A stretch of 64,000 nucleotides of DNA from Gordionus sp. m RMFG-2023 (GCF_954871325.1 NC_088776.1:51478569-51542568); one strand, 5' to 3'. Numbered from the stretch's first letter, positions 26,801 to 41,800 are shown. Notes: generated by a model from the letters alone, not told the origin. A program made the numbers and translations.

Positions 26801-29800
26801 ATAATTTTAATATAAGAAGAGGAAATAATTTTATGTATTTAAGAAGAATCTTGCATGCGCATCCAACTTTTTAGGCACAGGCAAGCTTGTATAGTATGCT
26901 CATCTAGTGAACAACGTTGGTCTGTTATAACATACCGTCCTTCTGAAAAAGCCCTTTCAGAGCTAGATGAGGTGGCCGGAATTGCTAGATAATCTCTGGC
27001 AATTTTTGATAATACTGGATATCTATATTTATTTAATTTCCACCAATCTAATGGATTTGTATCATTGGAAATTGTGGCTTCATCTACGTATTTATTTATT
27101 TCTAAGTTGTTATTATTATGAGGTTTCACCTGATAAATTTTGTCATAAAAGGATAATTTTTTGTTATTTTGTGCTTCATTTGTAAGTTCCGCTGAATTGT
27201 TATTATTTATTTTATAAATATTGTATTCATTAGTAAGATATCCAATAAGAGTTTCAATATTATTATGCTTTAATAAATGACTTGATAGTTTAAATCTTGG
27301 GTCAATCATTGTTGAAATAATAAAGAGGTGTTTATTATAATTATAGTATTTATTAAGTTTTGTTAAGGCAGCTAAAGAAGGTGTCTTTAAAATAGCATTG
27401 GGATTATTATTATAACTCTCCACATGCTCAAAAATACTGGAATATAAAGGAATAATTGTTGAAATTGTTGGAGTATTAGCACATGAGGCCATCTCTGTAG
27501 CAAAATTAAATGGTTCCAGAAATTCTCGGTATATTTCTATATTATTCCAGGCTAAGGCACTAATATAATTTTCTTGATTGGTATTTTGTAAATGATTGGT
27601 ATATGTTGTCAAATAAGGTTTGAGCAATATTGCTCTTTCAAGCATTTGGTATGTTGAATTCCAACGTGTTGGTATATCCAAAATTGGGTGAGGAAATTTT
27701 AAGTGTGGATTTTTTTCAAGATATATTTTTTCGAGTTTATTAAATTTAGATATAGAAAGTTTAAAAATTTTTTAAAAATTTCTTATTTTTTTTAAAGTTG
27801 TATTTAAGGGTTCCAATGCAGCCATGACAGCCAAATGTATAATATGGCAAAAGCATTTGCACACATTATCAAAATTATCTTTTTGTTTTAAAATTTTTAG
27901 AAATGCTAAATTATTACTTGCATTGTCTAATGTAATGCAAAAAAAATCAATTTCAAATTTTACTTTTAATACAGAATTAAAAATATTAATAGAATTATGT
28001 GCCGATTTAAAAGGAATAAAATCTAATAAATGATTATTTAATTTAAAATCATTATCAATATAATGAATTGTTATGCCCATAAAGGGTATTTTATTTGGAG
28101 AGGACCAAATGTCCATTATTAAGGAAAATTTAGATGTAATGTTAGAAAGTACAGATTTTAAATTGATAAAAGAACTATGATAATGTTTCAAAATTTCTAT
28201 TTTTAGTGTTTTTCTAGAAACTAATGTTAGTGAAGGGTTATAATATGCTATTAAATTTTTAAAAGTGATATCCTCAACTATTGAAAAGGCTAAATTATTT
28301 TGAATGAAAAAGTTTATAATTAAATTATTTAAATTAGCTTTATTATTTATATTATTAAGTAAAAATGATTTTATTGTCTTAATTTTTTACTGCCAATATT
28401 TATTTGCTCACATTTCTTATATATTGTTGGGTGGATGGATTTAAGATGTGTCCATAATCCTAAGGTTCCAAAATTGGGAAGTGATATTTTTTTAACATTT
28501 ATTACAAATTGCTATAAAATTCCCAGATTTTTACTGAATTTCGTCTTTTATTAGATATTGATAATTCTTCTTGTTCCTTATCGCTATTATTATTAGTACC
28601 AACAGCATCTATATTTATTAACTCTATTTGGTCTTCATTTATTATAATATCCTAAATAAATAGATAAAATTGATAGATATCATGTAAAAAATTTATTTCC
28701 ATAATAAAAATAAATTATAATTATAAATAACAGAAATATTGATATCACAGTAGTATTTGGAAGAAATAACAGATGTAATCAGTTTTTGGAATGAAAGTAA
28801 AAAAAATACCACGATATAATTATCCACGATAAACCCAAATAATTATGTTATTTTTAATATTGGTATTGGTTAAAATTGTATTTAAACAATATATCAAAAC
28901 CAATATATTTAGGTAATTGGTATTGGTTGTAAAAGCAATACCAATATTTAAATATATATTGGTTTATATTGGTATTGTAAACCAATATTATATTGGTATT
29001 GGTCCCACCCCTACTGCTACATCAGAAAAATAATAAATTTAAACCACTCTATTAAATCTTTCCTTCAGATTTTTTTTCCGGGGATATTTTTTCCTATATT
29101 GTTAATTTTATAAAAATAATTTAATATTTTATAGGATTTAAACAATGGGGAATTTTTTTACGAGGAAATTTTTCCCGGGGAATTATTTTCCGGGGATTTT
29201 TTTTCCGGAGAATTATTTTCCTGGGGATTTTTTTTCCGGGGAGTAATCTTCCGGGGAATTTTTTTCCTAGATTCAGCGTAAGCAATGCATTGAATTATTA
29301 GTTTTTTTTATTTTTTTCATCAATATAAGTTTTAAAAACATGTATATGCTCCACAAAACTTATTAATTTCGTATCCTATCCCCTATCCCATCCTATCTTT
29401 TATTTACTCTATTTTTCAGATTGAATGTAGTAATGAGAATATTTATAACTTCCTTATTTATTTATTTATTCATTTAATATCAAATATATATTTTGGTAAT
29501 ATTTCTCCTTATTTTTTTTTATTTAGTCAAAATGTATGCTGTGTTAAAAAAAGCTATTAACTCTATAATCTTGAACAAATTACAATTACTCAAACCTCCT
29601 GGAACCAGTTCACTTATCCCTGTCTGTTGGGGGCTCACAAACTTCTCCTTGGTTTAGAGGAAAATACCTTATTTAGGATTTCAGTTTTGTCTCCCAGTTC
29701 TAACCCAAACATCAATCCAATAATTACAGCCGAAAGGTCAAAAATTAGAAAGTACCACAACTTTTCAGATTATAACTTTACCCCAATAGTTATTTCTACC

Positions 29801-32800
29801 AAATGGGATCCTAAGCCCCCTAAGACTATCATTTTTTTAAGATTTCAGGTAAAAAAAATCTCTCAAATTAATGATGATCATGGACCTCTTTTAAAATATT
29901 AAAATAAGCTCAAATCGCATGTTCCAAGAAAACTATCTTAGTTTCTTCTAATCTAAATGAGAGCCTCTTTTGCCCCCTCCCCCATCTTATATATATTTTT
30001 TTAAGTGTAGTTTTTATATTTCTCAGTGACTTGCAAGCCCGGGCCAGGCCGTATTTTAACTTGTTTTTTAAATCCCAGGGCGAGTCCTGAAATTTTTTAT
30101 AAAAATACCCGGGGGCCGTATATTTTAAAACCAAATAATTGAAATCATATTATTAGCTATAAAAATCAAAAATAAATATAATATACCTAGCCGGGCCTGA
30201 AAATATAAAACCCGGGCCAGGCCAAAAAATATCCGGACAAATGGAACTTCTTCAGGTCTCTGATATTTCTTGTTTTAAATTGTCTACACAATTTTAACAA
30301 AAAAAATGTAAAAAAGTAATTAAAAAAATCATGAACATGTTTAATTAATTAATTAATATAAACTATTTATACATTTGAAATGACCATTAAATTTAGGATA
30401 TATAAAAATTTATGTTATTTTTTTTTAATTATTAACGTTTTTAATTTACTTCTAAAAGTAAACAATATATCGATTATAAACTGCAAATTTAATGATAATT
30501 CCAAATATATATAGATTTATTAATTAACTAATGCTCAATATTCAAATACTAAAAGTTTTTATCAACAAAGTTATTTTTTTGGATTATATATTTTGGCCAA
30601 ATAAGAAAAAAATACAGTATATTTTATAGTGAAACACGTCAAAATATGTACAACGTTTAAGCGGTAAATATTTTGGCGCAACACTTTCTATAATTGAACA
30701 TTTATAGTTTGTTTTGTATCAATTAACTAATATTAGAATATAAATGAGAAGGCTATTATAAGATTAAGCCACTCAAGTTGGGGGTAGGGCCTATCAGGAC
30801 TGGCTTAAATTTTTAACAAAATATCAGAGCGGTCGGGCTAAAAATAAAACATGTTTTCAGCTTCTCATTTATTAAAAAAACACAGTTAAAATTTTCTCTG
30901 GGATTAGGACAAAGCAATTATTGAGTTTTCATTTTATTTTAACATTATAAATATGCGTAAAAAGATCCAGTCGAAGGCCGGTAAATATTGGATACGCAGC
31001 TCTAATTCCTAGCCAAGACTCAAATTATCTATAGCGTTAATGTGCCAAAAATTGGAAAAAAAAAATTGACAAAATTTATAAAACTTTCAAAAATAAATCC
31101 ACTAATAATTTTTTTTAAAAATAATAAATTATAATAAAAATCTTAAAATGTACTTCGTCGTTATTAGGGTTCGTGGTTTGCCATTGATAGGATTTGTTAG
31201 ATGTTCGATCCTAATTTGATATAATTATTTATTTTTTTTAATATTTGAATATGTTAAATTAATTATTTTCAACATTAAACTATATTATTCAGATCGCTTC
31301 AATTCAAACACTTCTTAGTAGTGAATTAATTAATTTTACTACACTTTAATATCAGTTTAATTAGATGCCCCACTCAATTATGTATATTATACTATTAGAT
31401 TGGCAATTCATTTAAAAGTGAACATACATAGGTAACAACTTTAGCGTCATTTTGTGGTTCGTACGTCGATTAAATGACATTAATATGCATTCATATTATC
31501 ATATAATTATAAATAAGACAATTGGTCGTTCGTGCAAACTATAAAATGGCGTTACAGTTAACTCCAATGTATTTACACTAATTAATGAATTGTCAATCTA
31601 GTAATACATACATCATTGGTGAAATAAATAATTATATTTAAGGTAGTTGTAATTTTGTTTAAGGTTTGTTAAAATCAGAGACATGGCAGCACCCATATTA
31701 AGCACTTTCCGAGATGTTTTTAAATTTTTTTTAAAAACGACCAATTGAAGATTAATTTATTTAAAATGTGTACCAATACAAATTAACTGGTGACTCGCCA
31801 TTTTGGTTTCTCATATAAATAATAAAATTTTATGAAAACATTGGAGAAACTAAAATGGGGTGCCACCTGCTGATTTCTATTCAAAGGCGCTTCAAAATGC
31901 ATCGTCAGTCCAGGTAAGATATGTCCAGTGGCCTGACCCTAACCAACTTTTTATGTTGTCAAGCCTAAACATGGGATTACAAAATTTCAATCATTTTTAC
32001 AACTAAGCTCGGGTTTGAAAGCGAATAAATTACTAAGTGTTCAACATGCGATTTAAATCCTTTTTAGGCCCAGTTAGGATATTTCGAATCACACCAATTT
32101 AGGGCCCAGTTCGTATAGCCGGACCGGAATTCAGTTTTGGCTATTTTACTTTTAAAATAAAATATTTTACAAATTATATATTATTTATGAGGGTCATTCC
32201 ATATCATATTAGACACCTTCTAGCCTCACATTTTAATTCTGATAAAAAAATTGTATAAATTTAATGGGTTGATCCTGCTCAGAGAAATGGAATTTGAACT
32301 AGTTAGCTTATTATATTACACGTGATAATAATGGTTTAAAGGTGTAAACAGTATGGATACAAGCCCAAAAATACATACCCCTCTAAAAAGAAGTAAATAT
32401 TTATAAAATTTATTTCCCCCCCCCCTCCCACCAAATTGCATATTCAAAATATAATTTATGCCTTTATTGCAAAAAAGTGAAAAATTATTTTATAAAATAA
32501 TAAGGTTTAGACTAATATATTGTAAATATATTGATTTAATTAGGTTAGAGTACTCCAAACTCAAACAAATAATAAAAAAAGGTTTAAGAATTTTAGCTTC
32601 ATGGTGTTAATGTTAAACGAATAAATCAGTACAATCAAATTAAGTTTTGCCAAGTCACCGCCAGATAATCGCAACTTGGTAATTTTCATATTATATTACA
32701 CTACGCGGCACTTGATTAAGTTATTTATTGACATTTCGGTTAAAATAGGGATACTATTTTTTTTTAATAGACTCTTAGCCCCCCCCCCCTAGGTATTTTA

Positions 32801-35800
32801 AAAGTTGACACTGAAAACTAATATTTGATTTATTACCCGCTGGATATCATCTAGTTTGAGAGATTCTTTATTATATCTTTCCTAATGAAGGAAAAAGAAT
32901 TATACATTTATTATTCCTAATCTTAAAGACCATTGCCTGGACATTCAAACTACGGCGCAGGCGAATTTTATAAAGTTAGAAATATGATGTGTATTATATT
33001 TATATACGGCCATTTCCAGACAGAACGTTTTTTTTTTCAAAGTGATTTTCAAGGTTTAGATTTTATTAACGATTAAATGGCATCTGGGAGAGATTAGAAT
33101 AAACTTTTTTCAAAAATATTTTTTTATGCAAAAAAATTAATTCGACAAATTATCATCCTTTGTTTGGAATAGCAGAAAACATGTGTGTTGCCCTAAAATC
33201 TAGAATAGATATTGAACGTAATGTAAAAAAAAATTAGGATATATTTGGCCAAAATCATAAAAATGTAAAAAAAAATAGAAAATATTTGGCCAAAATCACC
33301 AAAATGTAAAAAATAATATTGTTGATAAAAACTTCGAGTTTCTGAGCCAAGATTGTTATTAGATAATTGAGCATTTTAGTTAATAAATAAATATATATAT
33401 TTACATATTTAGAATCCTAAATATATATCGATGATATATAATATTTCCTTAAAAAAATATTTCTTGCCCGATTAACAAGTTGCATCAAAAATCATTCCTT
33501 TGAGGTCCGACGAAAAATTGTTCCGATCGAACCGACTCAAAATCGAGATAACCGATTATATCCGAAAAAATAATTTCGCGTGCTTTGAAGTGGAGCCGAG
33601 TAGCGGCCCTAGCGAAAATAATCTGGCGTACTTTGAGGTTGGCAGAATCCAAAATATTTTTAAAAACGGGTTTAGTTCCGGTTAATAATCTTTAATAAAT
33701 TTTATGTTAAAAAAAATATCGAGTGACATTACAGGAACCCGAACCAAACCCCGTTTATGTCTTTTCTGAATTCCAAACTGGTGTGGGTTCAACGTTTTGT
33801 TTCAAACCGAATTCATAGAATTAACGGGATAGACGCCTTAGTCCTAATTTTAAACGCTCTGCCAGATATATATAGTATATAAGTTTATAAACTCAGTTAT
33901 TTTTGGTAAAATTTTATCATGATTATTGGATTTTAAGCATGACAGAACAAGTGTTTTCCATATAATTTGATACTCAATTTTGTTTTTTAAACATATCAGA
34001 GGCCTGTAGAGGTACCATTTGTACGGCTCGGCCCAGCCAGGATTTCTTTTTAATTAAAATTTTCGGCTCCGCTCTGGGTTTTATATTTCCAAGCCAGGCC
34101 CTGATTTTTTTTAAAATAAAATTTTTAAGCCCGATCAGGAGTTTTTTTAAGAAATATTTTATTTTATAACGAATTAAAATATACGGCCCGGCCTGGGTAT
34201 TTTAAAAAAAATTTTTTTAGCTACGGCCCGGATATATTTAAAAAAATTAAAATATGGGTCTCTGATATATATAATTAAGTTCGTTATAAAGAAGACTGAG
34301 AATTCATTCGTTTTTCATTTAAAAAAATATCCAAAAATTTTAATCATTTTTTAATTAAAAAGCAGCTGTTTTTATTAAAAATCCATTAATGTATGTAAAA
34401 TTCGAAGTTTTGAATGCGAGAAATTCATTCCCACTCCAAATTTAATTAATAATTATTAAGATTAAGAATTGAGGATAACAAATTAATTTATTAAAATATA
34501 TAGTCACACTCAATAATCAATAAAGATAAAGAAAACTAAAGTTAAAAATATACTAAAACTATTAAGTAAAAATTCTAAAATACTATCAATAATAATTTAA
34601 TATAATTTTTATTTTTAAATAGTACGTCGACCAAAAAAAAATTAGTAAAATGTTTATGTTCCACGTTGAAGAGTATTCGATTGGATCGAATAATATAAAA
34701 GTAATATATAATTGTGCAGTTGTCGAGATTGAAAAATAACTCAAAATTAGGCTAAGCGGATTAAAATAAAATTTTATTCAAATAAGTCATAAAAATAATT
34801 TAAAAAGGAGCCTGATTGTCGAATATTTAGATATTAGATAGAGAGAGGCTTTCAGAGTTTGACTCGATCTTGCCAATTTAAACCAATCTGATTTTTTGCG
34901 AAAAATTTAGCAAGGAATAGAATAAACTATATATACAAAAGATTTTTATTTTCGAATCCAATAATTATGAAAAAAATGTAAATTTCCACAAGATGTTAAT
35001 TGCTTAAAAATAATTTCAAATATTTATTAACAAATATTTACAAATAATTTAAAAAGAACAATTTATCAACATTATTTAATCGTCGCTTTCCTACAAGACA
35101 TATTTTTAGTAATTTATAATATATTGTATATAACCATATTCCAATCATAAACTTTAATATAATAAAAAATACTTGCATAAAAACGGAATTGGGGCTACAA
35201 ATTCAAGATGAATAATTATATTTTAAAATGGTAATTTGAATATTTTGTTTTAAAAAAAGAAAATTACTAAAGTTCTGATGTAAGGGCTCTTATTTTATCG
35301 CCTATATTTTTTAAAAATTTTAAAGTTCCGCTTGACAAAAAATTAAATATTACACAATCATTAAAGGTAATGATTGCGAGAAAATTATATAAATGAATAT
35401 GAAAGTTTTAAGTATTAAAAACTCTAAAATGTATTAATTTGAAAAATACCAGTTGCTATTTGCTTATATACTAGGTTTAATATATTTCTTTATATACTAA
35501 AAGAAATAACTTGATTGCAAAACTGTTAGAACTCATCCAAACTAGTTTTTTTAAAAAAATAGTTCTTAAACATAAGAATTTGGAAATTTTTATCAGGTAC
35601 TATTTAATTTGTAATAAGAGGATTAAAAAAATATATCGCCTTTCCCGCGAGAGACAATTTACATTACGATGCTAGAGAAATCTGCGATTAAAATGTGATA
35701 TGGGCGGCTATGAACGATCAAGAATTTCAATGTTACATTAAATTAAGCATAATCGTTGCAATTATAGTGCGATCTAATTGAGCGCTTTAGAAAAAAAAGC

Positions 35801-38800
35801 AAAATGCATTTGCTCAATTAGGTTGCATTATTACCCCTCATTCATAGTTAGCGCGACTTATTTAAAATAGCGCGAATTCGTGCTAACTGCTAATGCAGGG
35901 TTACGCATAGAAAAGTATGCTCTACTATTACTAGGTTATAATAATAAAAAATAATCTAATATCAAAGACATAATACTGATAAATTATTGTGAATTACTAA
36001 GTCATAAATATTTTGTTCAAATATTATCTGAGAGGTTTTTTCTAGAGTTGTTAAACGGCTCGATTTAAGCCGATTTTCAGAAACGGCTAACTCAATATTT
36101 TGGCTAAAAAAATATGGTATAAGCTTAGAGAATTCGTTAATAGATTTTCAAACCTTAGTGCCATCTATGAGCAAAATCTGTAGACTTGCATAATATTTGT
36201 CTGGATAAAATATTGAGATAACCGTTTTTAAAAACCGGCTCAAAACGAGCCGTTTAACAACACTAGTTTTTTCATATCGGGGTGATTGATATAAAATATT
36301 AACATGTTCCTGCAATTGAATACTTCATATTTTAATAGTGCTGTAAACATTTTAAAAAAAATCGAACGCGTTCGCGTTCAACGTTCATTGACAAAAATCG
36401 AACGCGTTCACGTTCACGTTCAAATTCAAAAAAAAGGAACGCGTTCAAGTTCGTGAACGCGTTCATGCGTTCATGCGGCGTTCAAAATTTTATGATAAAT
36501 TTTTTTTTAAATTTAATTTAATATAAATAAATGCCTTATATTTTTCAACCCAATATATTAGCCATGATAAAAAATAATAGTTTTATTTTGATAATATAAT
36601 TATAAATACAATATAATAGAGCGATAAAAAAATAAATTTATAAAAAATTTTTCTTATTAATTTTTAATAATTGCTTTTCAAAATTTTCATCTGATAGGCA
36701 TGAACGCTTGGCACTTAATACAGCGTTAGCTATACTAAAAACTCGCTCAACAGGGGCAGATGAAGGGATTGCGGTGTTATACTTGATAAACATTCTTTTA
36801 AAAGGGGGAATTTATTAAAAACATTTAATGTTTTATCCATTGTCTCAAAAAATTGAGCTGTTATCATCCTCCAATCTGCCCTCTTCTTCCTCGTCAAAAA
36901 AAAGGATATCTCGGAATTGATTTTAAAACAGTGAAATATTTTTGATAGGGCCATGGTAATTCTAATTCATCTAATATTGAATTTTTATTTTCAGAATCTG
37001 ATGATGAAATATTTATATCCTTGTAAATCCTAATCTATTAAATTAAAATATAAAATATTCAAATTAATAAACTTTAATCTTATCTTCTCTAGCAGTAGCA
37101 CGTTATGGTACGTTAATTGCAATATGAAAGAGGAAAAAGTAAAAACAGCTGATTAAAAAATATAAGACTTTTTTGTTAAAAAATTGGATTAAATATTAAT
37201 TTTTCAAATAAATAAAAATATAAGACTTTTTTGTTAAAAAATGCGGATTAATATTAATTTTTCAAATAAATAAAAATAAAAAGTGTTTTTAAAATTGAAC
37301 GAACGTAAATTTGAACGCGTTCATCAAAGAAAAGGAACGCGTTCACGTTCAAAGTTCGTCAAAAAAAAAGGAACGCCGTTCATCATGTTTTTTCAAAAAA
37401 ACGAACTTCGTTCACGAACGCGTTTATTTTGAACGCGTTCGTTTACAACACTATATTTTAATAAATATAACAAAAATTCAGGATTACCTAAAAAAAATAT
37501 TATTTATTTTTTTCGACTTGATCTGATCATTTTTTACTCGCCAAGTTTTTGCGTTCTCAATTTTATGTTCAATTGAACACACCGAATAATGGCCAAATTG
37601 ACATAAGCCAAAACCAAATTTTCTGAGCCGAATCGAGGTGATATCTATTAAAAATCTTATCTACCAGTAGAATAGGAAAGGATTCTATATAGCTAAATCG
37701 GCATACCTCTACTTAGTATTTATATATATAAATTTGTGTATATGAGACTATTAGGGTTAGGGATTAAAATATGTGCCGCTTTACAAATAACGTCATATGT
37801 GGCTTATTTTTGAGCGTTAACCTATTTTATTTACCAAACACAAGATATGTTTTTTTTTAAATTTAATTTTAAAATTTACCTTTGGCAGATAAGGTATTTT
37901 CCACCCGTAAATTGTTAAGATTTGTGGAAATGTAAAATTATGTAAATTTATAAAAAAAAACTAAATTACGAATTATTATTAATATAATAATTATGCTAAT
38001 TCTAGATATTTCGAACCAGGTATTTTAAATTTCTGCTTTGTTTCCAATAAAAACATAATGCATTGTTGGATTATGAGAAAAATTTTAATTTAATACATGA
38101 CATAATGATTTGTGGTATTATTTTTATAACTATCGTTTTTTTTCAAAGCAAATTTGAATTCAAAAAAATATATATATATTTATTAGCAATCGATTCGTTG
38201 ATTTTAATCGGATTTTTTTAATCAAATTTTAGTGAAATATTACAGGGTTGGTATCGAAAAGGAAAAAATGTAGGAAAATCAATTATAATAATCCTCAAAA
38301 AACATTAATCAAATTTAGAGAATGTTCTTTTAAAAAAAATTGTCCAATAAAAATGTTTATTGGGGAATCAGTCCAATAGTAATCATGTAACAACCTCGAC
38401 ATTCATTCAATTTTATAACACATTTTACAATCTTCATAAGGTTAAATTTTTTATTAACCTACAGAAACGTTAATATTGGAATCTTCAAGTCTTTTAAAAT
38501 TGACTTCAAAGAAATTTAAACTTCAAACTGGGCAGAATAAAGGAGTTTTAATGTCACAGTATGTCTCTAGGAATTTAGGGGTAAAACAATTTTGTTATCA
38601 AAACTATTTTTAAAGTATACTTTAATAATATCCATGTTAGGAACTTCTCCCTTAACACTCATTCTTAATTGCTATGTATACCTAATAAATTAAGACCCCG
38701 GATTTTGAACCTTGCCAATAATCTTCTACAATGGATCCACCACAGGTTTTTGTAACACAATCAGGTTGACCTCATATTTGATTTAAATCTATGATAGGAG

Positions 38801-41800
38801 GTCTTTGTTTAAAGAGTATTTATGAAGGTCTTAAAAGCACCTAAATATTATAAGTATAGGTTTTAATCATTTTCGGTCAGGCCCGGGTTTTTTTTGAAAA
38901 TTTTTTTAGGTCAGGCCAGGATTTTTTAAAAATATATTTTATTTATTTTTGATTTTTATAGCTAATAAAGGCGATTTCAAATATTTGGTTTTAAAATATA
39001 TGGCCCGGCCCGGATATATTTAAAAAAAATTAAAAAAGGGCCGGGCCTGCAGGTCTCTGAAAACTCTCCTTAAAATCAAGTCAAGTATTTTTTAATGTTT
39101 TTATTTTTACAAATTAAATTCTATTTTTTAAAAAAGAAAATAATCTAAGTATTGATTATCAATTTGTTCGAGTTTCCCCCCCCCCCTCCCCCTAACTTAA
39201 AGGGAGAAAATAATTTATATTTTAATAATGCATTCGCGACTGGACTTTACTTGTTTAAATATAAAACGAAAAATTTTTTTTTGCAAAGCATATACTATGC
39301 AACAAAAGATGCGTCATAAATTGATGACCATAAATCTTTGATTACATATGAGTTATTAAATGAATTATGATCACATTGGAAGTTATGTGATTCAATTTTT
39401 TCACATTATCGTTAATTTGTTATATACGAAAATTGAAAAACTAATTTTATAAAAATAAAATATATTATGAATGTGTTTGAGATAAATGCCATGCCGATTT
39501 GATTTAAATGTTATCAATTATTTATGAATTTTTCTTTCCGAAATAAATTTTTAACTTTAAAGAAATAAATTTTTGTGTAAAATGAAATATTTACGGTATA
39601 ATATTGTTATTTAGTTAAGTTTGAGTCGATTTTTAGAAATGGTTAACTCAGCGAGATTTATATTGCCTATTCATTGGCCCATGATTGTATCTTAGGTGTA
39701 TGTTGATTTGGAGGTGTCAGTAGCAACAGTTAAGGAAGGAAGACTTACTAGATTTAATAGTGAATGGAGCGTGAACCTAGGTATCTAGAGGATGGATGTC
39801 CAATTTGAAATTTCCTGACTTTGGTTTGTGACTTTATTGCATATGGGGAAAATTTCGTACATTTGAATCACAAAATATTTCCTTAATAGTTATAAATATA
39901 AATATGCCTTGTTGTGTATAATTCGACATGATATTATTTATTGGATGATAATGTCTTCTCTGGTGTTTTAACATTTATTTATGTCTATTAAATCCAAGGA
40001 AGGTGAAATATTTAAGAGATCTTTTTGAAGGTTTAAGATTATAATTAATAGTTTCTAAAAATTGTATAACACTAGTTGGGGAATTACTATGATAAATTTG
40101 ATTTTCCATTATTGGTGAAATTAGTTTTATAATAAATATAATTTTTTTATTATTTTTTTAAGGTAGATTTATTTTACATGTATATTGTTTTATAATAAAC
40201 TTTTTATTAATTTTTAATATATTTTTTAAGGTAGTTTTTTTATATTTATTTTTACATGTATTTTGTTTTATAATAAATCTTATTATTAATTTTTAATATA
40301 TTTTTTAAGGTAGTTTTTTTATGTTATTTTTTTTTACATGTTTTTGGTTTTATAATAAAAATCTTTTTATTACTTTTTTTAAAATATATTTTTCTAAAGT
40401 AGTTTTTTTTAAATATAATTCACATATATTTGGTTTTAAATCTTTTTATTAATTTTTTTTAAATATATTTTTGGAATTGCAATTCTATTTCAAATAGGTA
40501 TTTTCTACTTCAAATTTAGAAATTTATTTAAATATTTCTTTCTCGTGCATTAATATTTATCCCGCGAATATTTAAAGTAAATTTTCCATCATTTTTAAGC
40601 CTGAAACACTAATGGATAACAATTTTATCAACTAAAAAATTCTAATTAACTTATCTACTAATAACTATTATTAGGGAAAACCAATAAGACAAGATTTTCT
40701 GAATAGAATTATTTCTGAGACTTCTTGTGATATAAGAAAAAAGAAACTGCAAAAAGCATGCCCGACAAAATGCAGATTTTGGGAACAAGCTTACAGCCTT
40801 TTTGGACCTAGAAGAACGCATTTTAATTGTCGATTAAGAAATATTGGAATAACCTGAACATATATTTCATCTGAAGGCTCACAACAAGTTGCAATTTTTC
40901 GAAAAAATGATCTGGATTTGATTGGGGTTATGATAATCGTGAAATTATTATATTACAACTTAGAAAACTAAGATATTATTGATCAAAAGTTTTACGAGAT
41001 TTGTGTGATTGTTGAGGTAAAAACTAAATTATATGATTTCAAGATTCGCAAGCCTCGACTTGCACCCAGACTAACAAATCGTTCCAGTAATAATGTGGAC
41101 TCAATTAGGGTTTACTATAACCGTTGTTATTCCACTTTTATATACATTATTCAAATCTATCAATAATTCGTGATTAATCAATTGGCTCTCTATCCAATTT
41201 ACAAATACTATTATACTTAGATCCGTCTGAGGATTAAATATTTATATTGGAAAATTAAATATTTAGCATAATTATTTAAAGGATATAAATATATCAACCT
41301 AGTGGCCCCTACAAAGGGGGGGGGGGTCCGAAGCAACTGCTTCAGTAAATTTGAGTGGGGGTACTTTTTTAAAATTTTCTTTATTATTTAATTCTTTTAC
41401 TGTTTTGTTACATCCATCATGATCAAGTGATTTCTGGTTTATAAATGTAATAATAAGACCCCCTTCCCCCAACTTAATATTTAATTTAATATATATTGAC
41501 GGAAATTTTGCTCGATATTTAGTAAATTAGGTTGTTATCAGAGACTTCTTGTTCATAAATTATTTTTCCAATTTTAAAATATGCCTAAAAATATTAACCA
41601 AAAAAAATACAAATGCCTAATTAAAAATTGCAAATCGTATAATATAAGAAATGATTAGAAATTGGATTACTTATAGTATTAAAATGAATAAAGTTTTTTG
41701 CTTAACATGTCTCTTATTTGGAGGTCTACACACAAATCCAAAATGGGCATGTGAATGTCTAGATAAATGGCAGAATATTAATCGTGATATTATTCTAAAT

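Larger units (their letters stand above)
26318..29013 (-). mobile_element. hAT transposon copy 2 (CCAATA family), nearly complete
   Basis: A 2696-base element with ends TAGGGCTG and CACCCCTA and a perfect 8-base target duplication, CTGCTACA, at 26310-26317 and 29014-29021. It is in opposite orientation to copy 1. It has the same CCAATACCAATA subterminal repeats at both ends and a BED zinc finger region around 28400-28560 ([11 protein letters not shown]), then two long reading frames on the minus strand. One short interruption separates the two frames, and the BED region is also in a different frame. It is the best-preserved copy here but apparently not fully coding. Confidence 0.93.

Noticed and set aside
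26967-27185. Plus-strand open frame inside hAT copy 2
   Set aside because: Lies antisense to the transposase frame and has no recognisable content.
21655-29269. One large inverted segmental duplication of about 3 kb arms
   Set aside because: The two hAT copies have different perfect target duplications and the short spacers between hAT and minisatellite differ, so the arms did not arise by copying one block.
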